Source: Eupeodes corollae | Lineage: Eukaryota; Arthropoda; Insecta; Diptera; Syrphidae | NCBI RefSeq assembly: GCF_945859685.1 | Contig: NC_079149.1 | Coordinates: 96,622,863-96,686,862 of the forward strand | Direction of reading: 5' to 3' | DNA length: 64,000 nt | Shown here: piece by piece, positions 1 through 10,071 of the stretch | Position numbering within the stretch: position 1 is the first letter of the stretch | Layout of the letters: each line of letters opens with the position of its first letter | The notes under the pieces: model-generated | What the model was told of the DNA's origin: nothing | What the model saw: the letters and a program-made list of their open reading frames with translations, nothing else | Database searches by the model: none | Made by a program: the position numbers and the translations under genes

Positions 1-587
1 TGGTGGAATCATTGGACCGTATTTTTTCAAAGATGCTGTTGGACGCAACGTTACGGTGAATGGCGATCGCTATCGTTCAATGCTAACAAACTTTTTGTTG
101 CCAAAAATGGAAGAACTGAACTTGGTTGACATGTGATTTCAACAAGATGGCGCTACATGCCACACAGCTCGCGATTCTATGGCCATTTTGAGGGAAAACT
201 TCGGAGAACAATTCATCTCAAGGAATGGACCGGTAAGTTGGCGACCAAGATCATGCGATTTGACGCCTTTAGACTATTTTTTGTGGGGCTACGTCAAGTC
301 TAAAGTCTACACAAATAAGCCAGTAACTATTCCAGCTTTGGAAGACAACATTTCCGAAGAAATTCGGGCTATTCCGGCCGAAATTCTCGAAAAAGTTAAC
401 CAAAATTGGACTTTCCTAATGGACCACCTAAGACGCAGCCGCGGTCAACATTTAAATGAAATCATCTTCAAAAAGTAAATGTCATGGACCAATCTAACGT
501 TTCAAATAAAGAATTGATGAGATTTTACAAATTGTATGCGTTTTTTTTTTTTAAAAAGTTCTCAAGCTCTTAAAAAATCACCGTTTA
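1..587 (+). mobile_element. DD41D mariner element, 3' part, cut by window edge
   Basis: This is the 3' half of a Tc1/mariner-superfamily DNA transposon. It is almost identical to the more complete copy at 57291-58550, starting at that copy's position of about 57958. The 3' terminal inverted repeat is present (tcaccgttta at 578-587), but the next two bases are TC rather than the TA that mariner insertion duplicates, so the flank has changed. The 5' half lies outside the window. It sits in an ed intron. Confidence 0.9.
2..478 (+). pseudogene. mariner transposase, C-terminal part, one nonsense codon
   Basis: The reading frame opens at the left edge and encodes the C-terminal catalytic part of a mariner-type transposase, which would cut and paste its own element in the nucleus. 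Visible motifs are GGIIGPYF, the second catalytic aspartate in FQQDGATCHTA, and the third in CDLTPLDYFLWGY. Forty-one residues lie between these two aspartates, the DD41D spacing reported for the rosa lineage first described in Ceratitis. Codon 134-136 is TGA where the copy at 58 kb has TGG, so the frame is interrupted. After that it is open to a TAA at 476-478 and keeps a C-terminal region that is scrambled in the other copy. It cannot make a full transposase from this sequence. Confidence 0.88.
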
Positions 588-884
588 TCAAGTTAACTTC
601 GAGGAGGTTCTTTTACCCTCAAGATATTCTGATTTAGTCTTATTGAGTATTCAAATAACCTTCTTTGCAGTTTTTACTATAAGAGGTTAAATGAATTTAG
701 CTGGAAATCGTTACAAAAATACATTTTTATTGCTATGGTTTAAAACTGGTAAGCGGCTCGAGAATTTATTTTATTTATTTAACTTTATTCAGTTAAACAT
801 ATATTCTAGATACTCAACTTGTTTTCTCCCTCTTTCCCTCCCCTCAGACAATGTTTATAATTATAGACTTTTATTTTTTAGTTT

Positions 885-1735
885 AAGTAAGAAAGAAAGT
901 TTTATGAACAGGTGAAACGAAATTCACAGGTACATAAACCAAGAACCGAAGGCTGCAAAGACGAAAGTGGAAACATCATAGTGAATCCGCAGTCAATGCT
1001 GAGGATATGGAAGGACCACTTCTGCAGACTGTAGAACGGCGACGACGAACTGAATTCCGCTGTCAGGCAGGATGATCCATTCAACATAGACGACGAAAGC
1101 CAACAATCCCGTCCTCCCGACTTAGACGAAGTAAAGATTGCCATATCTAAGTTGAAGTCTAATAAAGCCGCTGGAGCGGATGGCTTGAATGCCGAGCTTT
1201 ATAAAGCAGCTGGAGATAAGTTGGTAAGGAGCATGCACCAACTTATCTGTAAGATATGGTCGGAGGAAAGCATGCCCGATGCATGGAACCTCAGTATTGT
1301 TTCAGTCTACTTAACATCGGTTACAAAATCTTCTCTGCCGTAATATGTGAACGTCTAAAGCCCATCGTCAACAACCTGATGGGTCCTTCTTAGTGTGGTT
1401 TTAGACCAGGGAATTTCACAGTTGATCAAATATTCACATTACGGCAGATCCTGGAAAAAACCCAAGAACACCAAATCGACACCCACCATCTTTTCATCGA
1501 TTTCAAGGCCGCATATGACAGCAGCTACTGGGACGAGCTGTATAGAGCCATGTCTAGTTTGTGCAGGTTGACCATGGAGAATTCACGCTGCTCCATAAAG
1601 GTTGAAAACAACTTAGCAGAACCTTTCGATGTCACTTAAGGTCTGAGACAAGGTGGTGCGCTGTCATGTGATTTTTTTAACATCGTGCTTGAAAGAATAG
1701 TGCAAGGCTCACACGTCAACACTTGAGGCATTATC
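885..1735 (+). mobile_element. LINE relic, family II (RTE/CR1-grade), copy 1
   Basis: This is a broken reverse-transcriptase segment of a non-LTR retrotransposon. Translation in shifting frames gives NKAAGADGLNAELYKAAG (1152-1215), an HQLICKIWSEESMPDAWN-type stretch, then LFIDFKAAYDS near 1490-1520, which is the RT palm with its catalytic aspartate. Stops and frameshifts interrupt it repeatedly, and the YADD box is missing because homology ends at about 1735. The same family recurs at 23045-24250 and 52435-53845, always on the plus strand, antisense to ed. The clade is uncertain; the RT resembles RTE/CR1-type elements more than jockey. Confidence 0.8.
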
Positions 1736-1794
1736 TTTTCCGCGTTAAATAAGTGAATGAAGATAACCATTAAGACGGGTCTGTTAAGACTTGT

Positions 1795-1945
1795 AAGAAT
1801 TTTTTGAATCCTTTTTATTCCAAAATCAATGTTCTTTTTTTTTGAAACCTGTTCGAAGGTAAATGTGGGTTCATGTGTCAGAATGTACATGTTTTTAGAG
1901 ACCAGTCAGATACCATCAACTTTCAGAGCTTACTTGTGAGCTATG
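1795..1945 (+). repeat. unclassified dispersed repeat X1, copy 1
   Basis: A stretch of about 150 bases is shared with 41805-41965 in the same orientation. Common words include gatgttctttg-type, gaaacctgtt, gtttttagagaccag and tcaactttcagag. No coding potential is seen. The two copies are about 40 kb apart in different introns. Confidence 0.6.
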
Positions 1946-2154
1946 TTTTTAATACCTCACTGTAAAAAACATCTTCAGTTTGGTTTAAAATTTAACTAGG
2001 AATTGTCTAACAAACAAACAAAGCTCACAGACTAATTTTATAACAAAAGACATGCTCTGTTAAGAAAGTTCGTCACCATTTCTTCCATTTTATGTTTAAA
2101 TTAATAAACCTTCTGAGGTAGCTATTTGGGCTATTGTTACTTAAGCAAATTGAA

Positions 2155-2660
2155 ATTGTTGGACATTAAACCAACAACACGTTTACATAGAGTCCGACCT
2201 GAAGAGAACATCGCAGCTTTATCGGACCAGTCAGTGTTAATGATGACCGTGAATTATTGAATCGGAGCGGAGCCACTCGTAGCCATTGGGCCTCCAATAC
2301 TCCATTTTCACTTAATGGAAATTTTGCGGAAGGATTAAGGTATGAAACTTTTTAAATTACAGCTGGTACAAAAATTGAAGCTCACAGCTTACCACAACGG
2401 AGAATTTTTGGTGCTCTTGGAAAGTTGACCGAAGATTCAAGTTCAGCGACACAGCTCATCCTTTCTAGTTGAAGTTACGCAAGCAAGCAAAACTGAAGTA
2501 TTTAAAGCGACCAGAAGCCAGAAGCATTGCAAGAGCTAGCAATGCGTTGGTGTGGACTGGCTGAATCTTTGGGCCGTATTTCTTTAAAGACGTTACTGAA
2601 CGCTACACAGTAACAGGCCAAAAAAGCGCAAAATATAGGATTTTTAAATTGGCGCGGGTA
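2155..2660 (+). mobile_element. old mariner-type transposase relic
   Basis: Scattered frames match mariner-type transposase. An N-terminal piece reads like VRPEENIAALSDQSV (about 2190-2240), and a later piece has the order EALQELAMRWCG...LGPYFFKDV (about 2520-2595, with substitutions). Stops and shifts separate them, so this is a decayed copy. It belongs to a different, older lineage from the DD41D copy at the window start. The call rests on motif order only. Confidence 0.55.
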
Positions 2661-2714
2661 CATTTGGCGTGGCGTCCGTTTTGTTTTGGTGACATCTGTC
2701 AAATGTTGTGTTTG

Positions 2715-3620
2715 TTATTCAGTGGTATATGCCAAAGCATCATGGCAAGTAACACTAATGAACAGCACATTCAAATGATAAAACTTTACGTTGCACGCAT
2801 TGCTTCCATTTTACAGTAGGCGTGGTGGCCCTGAACAATCGACTCTTCAACATTTGGTGGTCAAATTTGAGACGACTGGGTTCAGCAAATTAGCCAACAC
2901 CTGTACCCGTACGTTCAAGGAACGCAAGATCGGACGAGAACATCGCTGCAGTTTGTGAAAGTGTACAGCAGAACAAGAGGCAGTCTATTCCTCGCCATGC
3001 ACAAGAAATTAGCTTTTCGCAGACTTCAACTTCGCGAATTTTGCGTCGGGACTAAGTTCATGACCAAAGACAATGCCGTTTGTTCGCTGACTGGGCTTCG
3101 AATCGTTTGAAAGAGAACCTCAAATTTGGCCGCAAAATCATCTTTAGTAACGAGGCGCACTAAAAATGCATGAATGGATGTGTTAACAAGCAAAATCTCT
3201 GGGACGACATCATCCCACGCGAGGTTCACCAGGTGATAATTCATCCTCAATAAGTTACTGTTTGGTGTGGATTTTGGTTATTAATTTTTGGAAAACGACG
3301 TAAGTGATGCGGCCCCTGGTAACTAATTTCTTATGGCCTAAATTGAACCATATTGAAATTGACGGCATCTGGTTCCAGCCAGACGATTGAGATTTTGCCC
3401 ATCTTTCTACAATTATTGAAAAACCCTATAGAAGAGCTGGATTTAAGCTACGTGCTTTTTTACCAGAAAGGTGCCACACATTTAGCGTACAACATCGAAT
3501 TATTCGAGAGTTACCGTATGAAATGTTTGAAATAGTAAGTACGGACTAAGCATATGGACCATTTGGAGGCGAAGCCACGCCCAAAACGTGAAATAATCTT
3601 AAAACATTCAATAAAAATTT
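2715..3620 (+). mobile_element. old mariner-type element relic
   Basis: Plus-strand frames give, in transposase order, SNTNEQHIQMIKLY, DENIAAVCESVQQN, STSRILRRD, FADWASNRLKENLKFG, NKQNLW, then pieces like LNHIEIDGIWFQ (about 3340-3380) and QKGATHLAYNIELFE (about 3465-3510), which resemble the second catalytic block. Many stops and a local rearrangement separate the pieces. An AATAAA-type signal follows at about 3608. Terminal repeats were not recognised. Confidence 0.65.
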
Positions 3621-3906
3621 CAAGGCTTTTTCCGAAAATTTCTTGTTTTTTTCGAAATTGCAAATAGCTTTTAACAACTCTTTTCTGGAAACTAAATTGT
3701 TGATATTTGATTGGTTATGTTTGACTAAAAGACCGGAAATTCCTACCTAATTTTTCTCCTAATTAAAAATATAATACAAATGTCTTAAGCAAAATTATAA
3801 AAAAAAAAAACAAACTTCTTTGATAACAAAAATTTGGAAGGTTAAAAGAACAAAATGAAATAAAGGTTAAAAAGGATAAGAAAAGTGAAAACAAATTAAA
3901 ACTTAC

Positions 3907-4266
3907 CTAAATGCTGATCAACTCTCTTCTTTGGTTTTTGCACCGATGCATACGGATCACTGCAATAGTCTTGTCTGGATGGATTTTGGCTATTTCTCAA
4001 ATTATGATACTCATCACCATGTTGGCTGGGAGTTGTTGTTAAATGTGGATATGGTGCATAATCATCTACAGCACCATAACCCCCATGTGTCAAAGGATCA
4101 TATCCATAAGATGGTTGTCTTTCAACAAAATTATGCGATGGTACCATTTGTGTTTGATTTTGTGCCGCTGCTGACATTTTAACTTGCCATAGTGAATCTT
4201 GTGAATTAACACTACCGCCATTATTTGAATTTGAATAGCTATTTTCAATATAGCCCATATTAACCC
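3907..4266 (-). CDS. ed: echinoid, cytoplasmic exon (third visible exon)
   Basis: This coding exon carries part of the intracellular tail of Echinoid, a cell-adhesion protein at adherens junctions that signals to the EGFR, Notch and Hippo pathways in Drosophila. The acceptor is a pyrimidine tract with TTACAG before 4266 and the donor is GTAAGT at 3906-3901. The first two bases (GG) join the T at 26099 to give TGG (Trp), so the junction reads GNE-W-VN-MGYIENSYSNSN. The exon then encodes about 119 residues rich in Tyr, Ser, Asn and Gln, including YGYDPLTHGGYGAVDDYAPY and ending KKRVDQHL plus one base. It is 360 bases, phase 1 at both ends. Recognition as ed rather than its paralog fred rests on this tail. 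The terminal exon with the PDZ-binding motif known for Drosophila Ed is not in the window. Confidence 0.88.
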
Positions 4267-7070
4267 CTGTAAGAAAAAATATAGAGAAGCGAAAACAAAT
4301 TTTAAAAAAATACTAAATACAGAAATATTTAAAAACTGAAGAAAAAAAAAAACATCATTAAGAGGAAAGAATTTTTAATTTAAAATAAACAAAAACACAC
4401 ATGTAGATATATTTTTGTGTGAGTTTTTGCAGGATATTGTATTTCATATAAATTTTATGCTTAAAAAAATTTGCAGCTCAAAAAAGTAAAAATAACATTG
4501 ATAGATAGCTGATGTGTGTGTATGTGTGTATATTTTGAAGGAAAGGACATTATGATAACAAAAAACTAAATTTTTGTATTTTCATTTCATTATTTTTGCG
4601 AGCTCATAAAAAATAAGCGGTGCAGTGCACATATATTTGTATGTATGTAGGTAAGTTCTCGTGTATATGCATATGTAGGTGTATGTCCTGTATATTTTCC
4701 ACCCATCATGCATTAATGTATAACCTATCCCATCATATATATGTTTGTATGTAGTTTGTCCTGGATCAAGGATATGAGACAGAAAAAATATATAAAGCAA
4801 AAAGAAACCTTGTGTTTATAGATTGAACAAAAATAAGGACGATTCGTGTTCCTTATAAAATAATGTCAGTGCACATCATCATGAACAAAATATATATTTT
4901 ATAAAAATTTTATTCACCAAGTGAGGCAAGTGAGTGAGCGTGAGCGAGTAAGTGAATGAGTAAGTGAGTAGATTGTATTTAGATGGTAGGTGATGAAGAA
5001 TAAAAAGGATATACGGTGCCATAGTGTATCTAAAAACATAGTACATAGATATAGATACTATATACATTGTACAACGAAGAGACGGTGCGTTAAATATTTA
5101 TATGTGCGATCAAGAAAAATTCAACATTGAAAAACAGAATTGAAGAAAAATATTGTATAAGTGTTTTATTATTTTTTATTTTGTGTTGCTTTTGATACAT
5201 AATCATCATCATCATAAGGACGATATTTTTATATGAAGAATAGGAGATATAAAAAAGGACTCTTCGTGTCAATATAGAAAAATAGAATTTGTGCACTGGA
5301 ATTTTTTTTTAAGGATATTTTTGTCCTCATCCATGCATAGGCGATGATGATGATTTAAGTGTTAAGCAAGACTGAACAAGGATACGATGTTATAATAAAA
5401 ATCGTTCAAGTTTGAAAAGAAAATCTAAAAAGGATATACACAGTACACACCAACATCCATCCACCCATCCATACACACATACACACACAATTCGACGACG
5501 AACGGTGACGATGACATTTATTCGCCCTCATCTTTTATAACGCGCGTAGATTTTCTTCTTCTTATTTTTTTCTTTTTGCACAACAGACCTTTGAAAAGTG
5601 TAAATTGTGAATGAGAGAAGAAAATATAAGGATATTGAATTTCAGACGAAAGCGAGGTTCCTTCTTTTTCTCGTATATACTCGTCCATACATACATATAT
5701 AATATATTATTAAAAGTAAATATAAAAAACCTTTAACATTATTGAAGAGAGGTATTAAAGCAGAATTAAATATTTCACATTATTTAACAATTGATACAAA
5801 AAAAAACATAGGAAGCGCCAGGACAATAAGGATCTCTGTGTATATCCGAAAACGAGCAGAAAACCGTTTTTATTCTAGATCGAAAAAATTGGCAGAGGGG
5901 GAAGGGATGCAGGACCTTTGAAACGACAACCACCCAACCATTTCTTACATTCAATTCAGTAAATGTTAAGTCGAGTGTAAAAAGAAGCAAGTAGTGTATT
6001 TTTATTATTATTTCGTTGCAAGAAAAAAAGGACTTTTTTCGAATACAAGATCGAACGAAAGGTGTTTTCATATGGAAATGGATAAATAATAAATTGAACT
6101 GTAAGAAAAAAGGAGTACAATATAAGGTGTAACTTGATGTAAAATCAAAAAAAAAGGAAGAAGAGACGAAGAAAATATCAACAAGAAAAAATCTTTGGAA
6201 ATGGGATTTGATGATGCTTATCGAAAGAGAAAGAATTCGTAATACTACGCGTACGCATACAATGTACATATATGGAATTATCAGGAAAAAGGATGTAATC
6301 GAGGACGAAATGATGATGATTTTTCTTGCATCGTTTCTAAATATCTCAAGCACGTGTTAGTTAATTTTCAATTGAATAATAATTGTGAGGGAGAGAATTT
6401 TTATATAGGTGGATGGTTTTACACGTTTTTTTGTCAGTTTTTTTTTCGGGACTGGAGTGATAAATCGGGTTTAAGCGTAAGGTTAAAGGTACCTATCTCA
6501 TTGAGGTTGTGTCAGGAATTCAAAAGCAGGCATGTAATGGGTGATTGATTTTTGTTGATCCGATTTAGTTACAATCATTAGGGACATGTTTTAGGCGGGA
6601 GTTGTATATGAAAATATACGAGATTGAATACGAAAGTGGTCACGTATATAGAGGGCCCCTTCCCCAACTTTACATATTTGTGTGACTTCGAATTTACAGT
6701 TCTGAATGCAAGTGTCATTTTATCATATGAAAAAGCTTGTGGCAATGTGATGAGCAAGCACGAAGGATTATCATACAAGGGGTATGTAAGTATAGTATGA
6801 TTCCAGTTAAATGGCGCCCGGTATGAGTTATAATCGTAGACAAAATACCAATCTTCACTTTTGAAGTGTGGTTTGCAGGTCAAACATTTTTTTTAATTCC
6901 ATATCTTGTGCAATTAAAGAGAAGTTTTTCAGTGAAACAATTTTTGTGTTGAAAATAACAAAAAAATAGTTTTTGTCAAATGAAACATCGATGATTATTG
7001 TTTTAATTTTTTTTCGAAAACAATAACGTTTATTTCACAACAATTAAATTTAAAAAAAATAGTTTCATTA
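4267..7070. other. ed intron segment, no gene seen
   Basis: This is AT-rich sequence with poly-A/T runs and low-complexity patches. It is dense in AAAAGGAY words on the plus strand (for example 5001-5010, 5251-5260, 5426-5437, 6021-6032). A minus-strand frame of about 190 codons at 5784-6353 is low-complexity (Phe, Ile, Ser) and matches nothing recognisable. No mobile element was recognised here. Confidence 0.6.
4918..4972. repeat. degenerate (GTGA/GTAA)n tract
   Basis: An imperfect tetranucleotide tract made of GTGAGT, GTGAGC and GTAAGT words. It looks like repeated splice-donor consensus, but on the plus strand, antisense to ed. Confidence 0.75.
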
Positions 7071-7074
7071 TTTA

Positions 7075-8645
7075 AACTAAATGGGAAAGACAGAGTGTGG
7101 CAAGGCATTCCACATTCGGAATATGGATAAAGAACGAATCTCTGTACTTGACAGTACGACCGAAGATGGGCTCGAGGGTATATTGATGAGCATTCCTAGA
7201 AGCGCGAGTATTACGGTAGAACTTTTTAAGGGGAGGAATGCAGCTGGCTATTTCTCTAGAGCATAAACCATTAAAATAACGGTAAAACAGGGTGAACAAG
7301 AAACATTTAGACGATGTTCAAGTGACGTAAATGACTTTATGATGGTAATATCACCAATCAATCTAAATGCTCTACGTTCAATACTATCCAAGAGGATTAA
7401 GCAAGTTGCAGGAGCACCAGCCCATACAAAAGCTTTGGACGTATATAAGTCTGGTAAATAACAGCCAGATCAGAGTGGGAGAAAAACTTCTTGCATCGCC
7501 TTAGAAAACCCAAACATCTTGCGGCATTTTTGGCGACATCGCGTATGTGATCGTTCCACAAAAGGTGGTTGGTGACACACATCCCGAGAATATCGAGGTG
7601 TTCAGTCTCATTGATGCAAGTGCCATCCATGGATAATGGCAATGGGGGTATATCTCGCTTTGAGGATACAAGAAAGCAGTGGGTTTTCGAAGCATTAAAT
7701 ACCACGTGGTTTTTTAATCCCCATTGAACAATGATGTTTAGGTCGGAATTTAATGAGCTTATCATATTTTGTCGTTGCAGTTCCACATCCGAAGAAGAGG
7801 GGTGTGAATCTGAAAACGAATATGAAAAGCTAAGAGTACTTTCGTCAGCGAAACAATGTATTGGATTAGATGTTGCAGACAGGAGATCATTAATAAAAAT
7901 GAGAAAGAGTGTTGGAGATAGAACACAGCCCTAGGGCACACCATCATTTTTGTGTGGTTTTCAGACTTGAATCCATCCAATACAGCTTGTATTGAACGAT
8001 TCGAAAGGTAATTACTAATCCAATGAAGGAGGGATTCATTCCAACCGAAAGCACGCATTTTCAATAAGAGAGCCTGATGCCAAACCAATCAAGTGCAATA
8101 ATCTTACTTGCTTCAAAGCGATTAAAAGATTTGCTCCACTGTTTGGTGAGATGAACCATGAGATCACCAGTGGACCTATTGCTACGAAAACCATACTTTC
8201 GGTCATTAAGAAGCTTCGGTTCTTTAAGATATTTCTTGAGCTGATAATTAATCAGCGTTTCCATGACCTTGGAAAGAAGGGACGTAAGTGCAATCGGTCG
8301 ATAATTGACGGTGAGGAAGATTCGCCTTTTTTGGGAATAGGCTGGACAAATGCGGTTTTCCATCCGTTCGAAACGAGACCTGAGGAGTAGGACAGATGAA
8401 AACGCTTACTCAGTGATTTTGCCAGCGATAAAGACCACCTGTTCAGAACAATAGCGGGGATACCATCCGGACCAGCAGATTTATGTATGTTAAGATCTTT
8501 TAGGACTCTCGCTACAGTACAAGTGCGAAAAAAGATTTGCCCCATAGATTCATTAACTCGATCAAGTACAGGCGGAGTCATAACACTCACTGGCAGCGTT
8601 GAATTGGTGGCAAAAAGAGCTAACAAATGGAGTGTCAAAGTGACT
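7075..8645 (-). mobile_element. LINE relic, family I (jockey/CR1-grade), copy 1
   Basis: A 5'-truncated non-LTR retrotransposon with only RT and C-terminal sequence. Read on the minus strand: VMTPPVLDRVNESMGQIFF (about 8580), LNIHKSAGPDGIPAIVL (about 8490), NYRPIALTSLLSKVMETLI (about 8290), a damaged palm and fingers at 8088-7762, then the thumb region with LSMDGTCINETEHLDILGM (about 7620) and a C-terminal EPIFGRTVKYRDSFF (about 7150). Frameshifts fall at about 8290, 8080, 7780 and 7390. Other copies lie at 36235-37080 and 47215-49290, all on the minus strand. The copy abuts a plus-strand LINE of another family at about 8650. Confidence 0.82.
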
Positions 8646-8649
8646 TATA

Positions 8650-9470
8650 ATGGGTCTTAATGTAGACCCATAACAAAGTGGAGTCAGGCAGGGCTGCATA
8701 CTGTCACCAATTCTGTTCTACTTTGTGATCAGTGATGTGCTGCTAGCAGCGTTGACAGAAAACGGAGGAATAAAATTGAGTCTGAAAATATACCTTAACA
8801 TATAGAAATCGCAAACGGTGTATGCTTCCTATGTCATATGATAATGGATCTCCATCAGATGGCAACAAAAGTGGAGAAAGAAGCAGAAATCATCCTCTCT
8901 GGTAAACGTTGCTTAACAAACAGTGAAAACTGTAAAGACTTCTTTAGTATCTTGGAAGCATAACTTTTACTGAAGACGAAATGGAACATGATATCGTTAG
9001 CTGTATTGAAAAATCGAAGTCTGTGTTTGAAAAGTATTCCATTTTTTAGGGACAACTTTTTCAGATCGAAGATAAAGCCACGATTAATCGGTTTCAGCAC
9101 TTTTAAAATAACTGCAACTATTACCAAAAAACTGTCTACGAAACATATTATATGTTTTGTGGCCCAATCGAATATCTATTGAAAAACAATATAGAACTAT
9201 AGTGGCACTGGATTGGACATACACTTCGAAAAGGTAATGACTGTTGAGCAGGGCAGGCAATGAAATGGAATCTACTCACTCAAGAAATCAGAAGACACAG
9301 CAGACCGAGATGCACGTGAAGAAGAACAGTTGTGGAGTAATCGTCAAAATTTGGGAAAAGCTGGACGAAGCTGAAACACATCGCCTTAAACCGCACACGA
9401 TTCTGCGTAGGAGTAGTTGAGGCACTATGTACCGCTAGGGATTACCAACGGACTTAAGTAAGGAAGCAGC
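8650..9470 (+). mobile_element. LINE 3' relic, family III (CR1/RTE-grade)
   Basis: Plus-strand pieces match the RT and C-terminus of a LINE. A frame near 8675-8740 reads like RQGCILSPILFYFVISDVL (the motif before the palm), and near 8850-8910 MATKVEKEAEIILSG. Near 9210-9330 there is an IGHTLRKGN-type motif with the basic RWKDxxR-like segment typical of the C-terminal tail of such elements. It ends near 9460 with the tetramer-like taagtaag. Multiple stops are present and the upstream part is absent. Confidence 0.65.
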
Positions 9471-9906
9471 ATTTACCATTGTGTATTAAATGGTGAAAAT
9501 GAAACTTTATAACAGCACTTAGTTTTTGCTTGATCCCAAGAAGAAAAAGGAACTCAATCAAATGTTCATAAATCGAGTATAAAAGGAATATTGATACAAT
9601 GATTAGACGATTTTATGATTTTTTTTCACAATCTAAGTGATTTTCATAAGCGATGGTAAATTTTAACCTAATTGTTTTTCCTTAAACAATCAACATGAAA
9701 ACCTTTGAGATATGTTCAAATATTTATGAAGAAAGCAGCTGTTAAATAACTCCTCATCAAAGTTCAATTTTCAAAAACATTGAATAAATCAAAAAAGCTT
9801 TGCTTTATCTAGTAATTCATTGTGCTTTAAATGTTTATTAAAACATTTTTCAAATAAATTCACATATTCATGACATTTTCTTTGTTTTTTTTTTTCTTTC
9901 ATTAAG

Positions 9907-9921
9907 TGGCGCCCAACGTGA
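9907..9921 (+). other. tRNA-Lys primer-binding-site-like motif (plus)
   Basis: TGGCGCCCAACGTGA. Its first 14 bases are complementary to the 3' end (including CCA) of insect tRNA-Lys, as used for priming by LTR retrotransposons such as Ulysses and Osvaldo. A variant (TGGCGCCCAATGTGA) follows at 10057-10071. No LTR pair was identified. Confidence 0.6.
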
Positions 9922-10056
9922 TCTTGACTTAATTGCCTTTCTAAATAATTGTGAGTAAAAAGATAGACTAAGACTCTTAAAGGAGCCCAATGAGTAAAAT
10001 ATTGTAAAAAAGCTTTAAATTAAAGCATTTCTGTAGGTGAAAACAAAATTGATAAA

Positions 10057-10071
10057 TGGCGCCCAATGTGA
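10057..10071 (+). other. tRNA-Lys primer-binding-site-like motif (plus), variant
   Basis: TGGCGCCCAATGTGA differs by one base from the motif at 9907-9921 and lies 150 bases downstream in the same orientation. Confidence 0.55.

Noticed and set aside
4918..4972. Run of GTAAGT/GTGAGT as decoy splice donors
   Set aside because: They are on the strand opposite to ed and are explained by a tetranucleotide repeat.
5784..6353. Minus-strand frame of 189 codons rich in Phe, Ile and Ser
   Set aside because: Low-complexity translation of A-rich sequence; no signal-peptide or domain order that holds up.
6811..6825. atggcgcccggtatgag as another PBS word
   Set aside because: Only the first nine or so bases fit and no repeat unit surrounds it.
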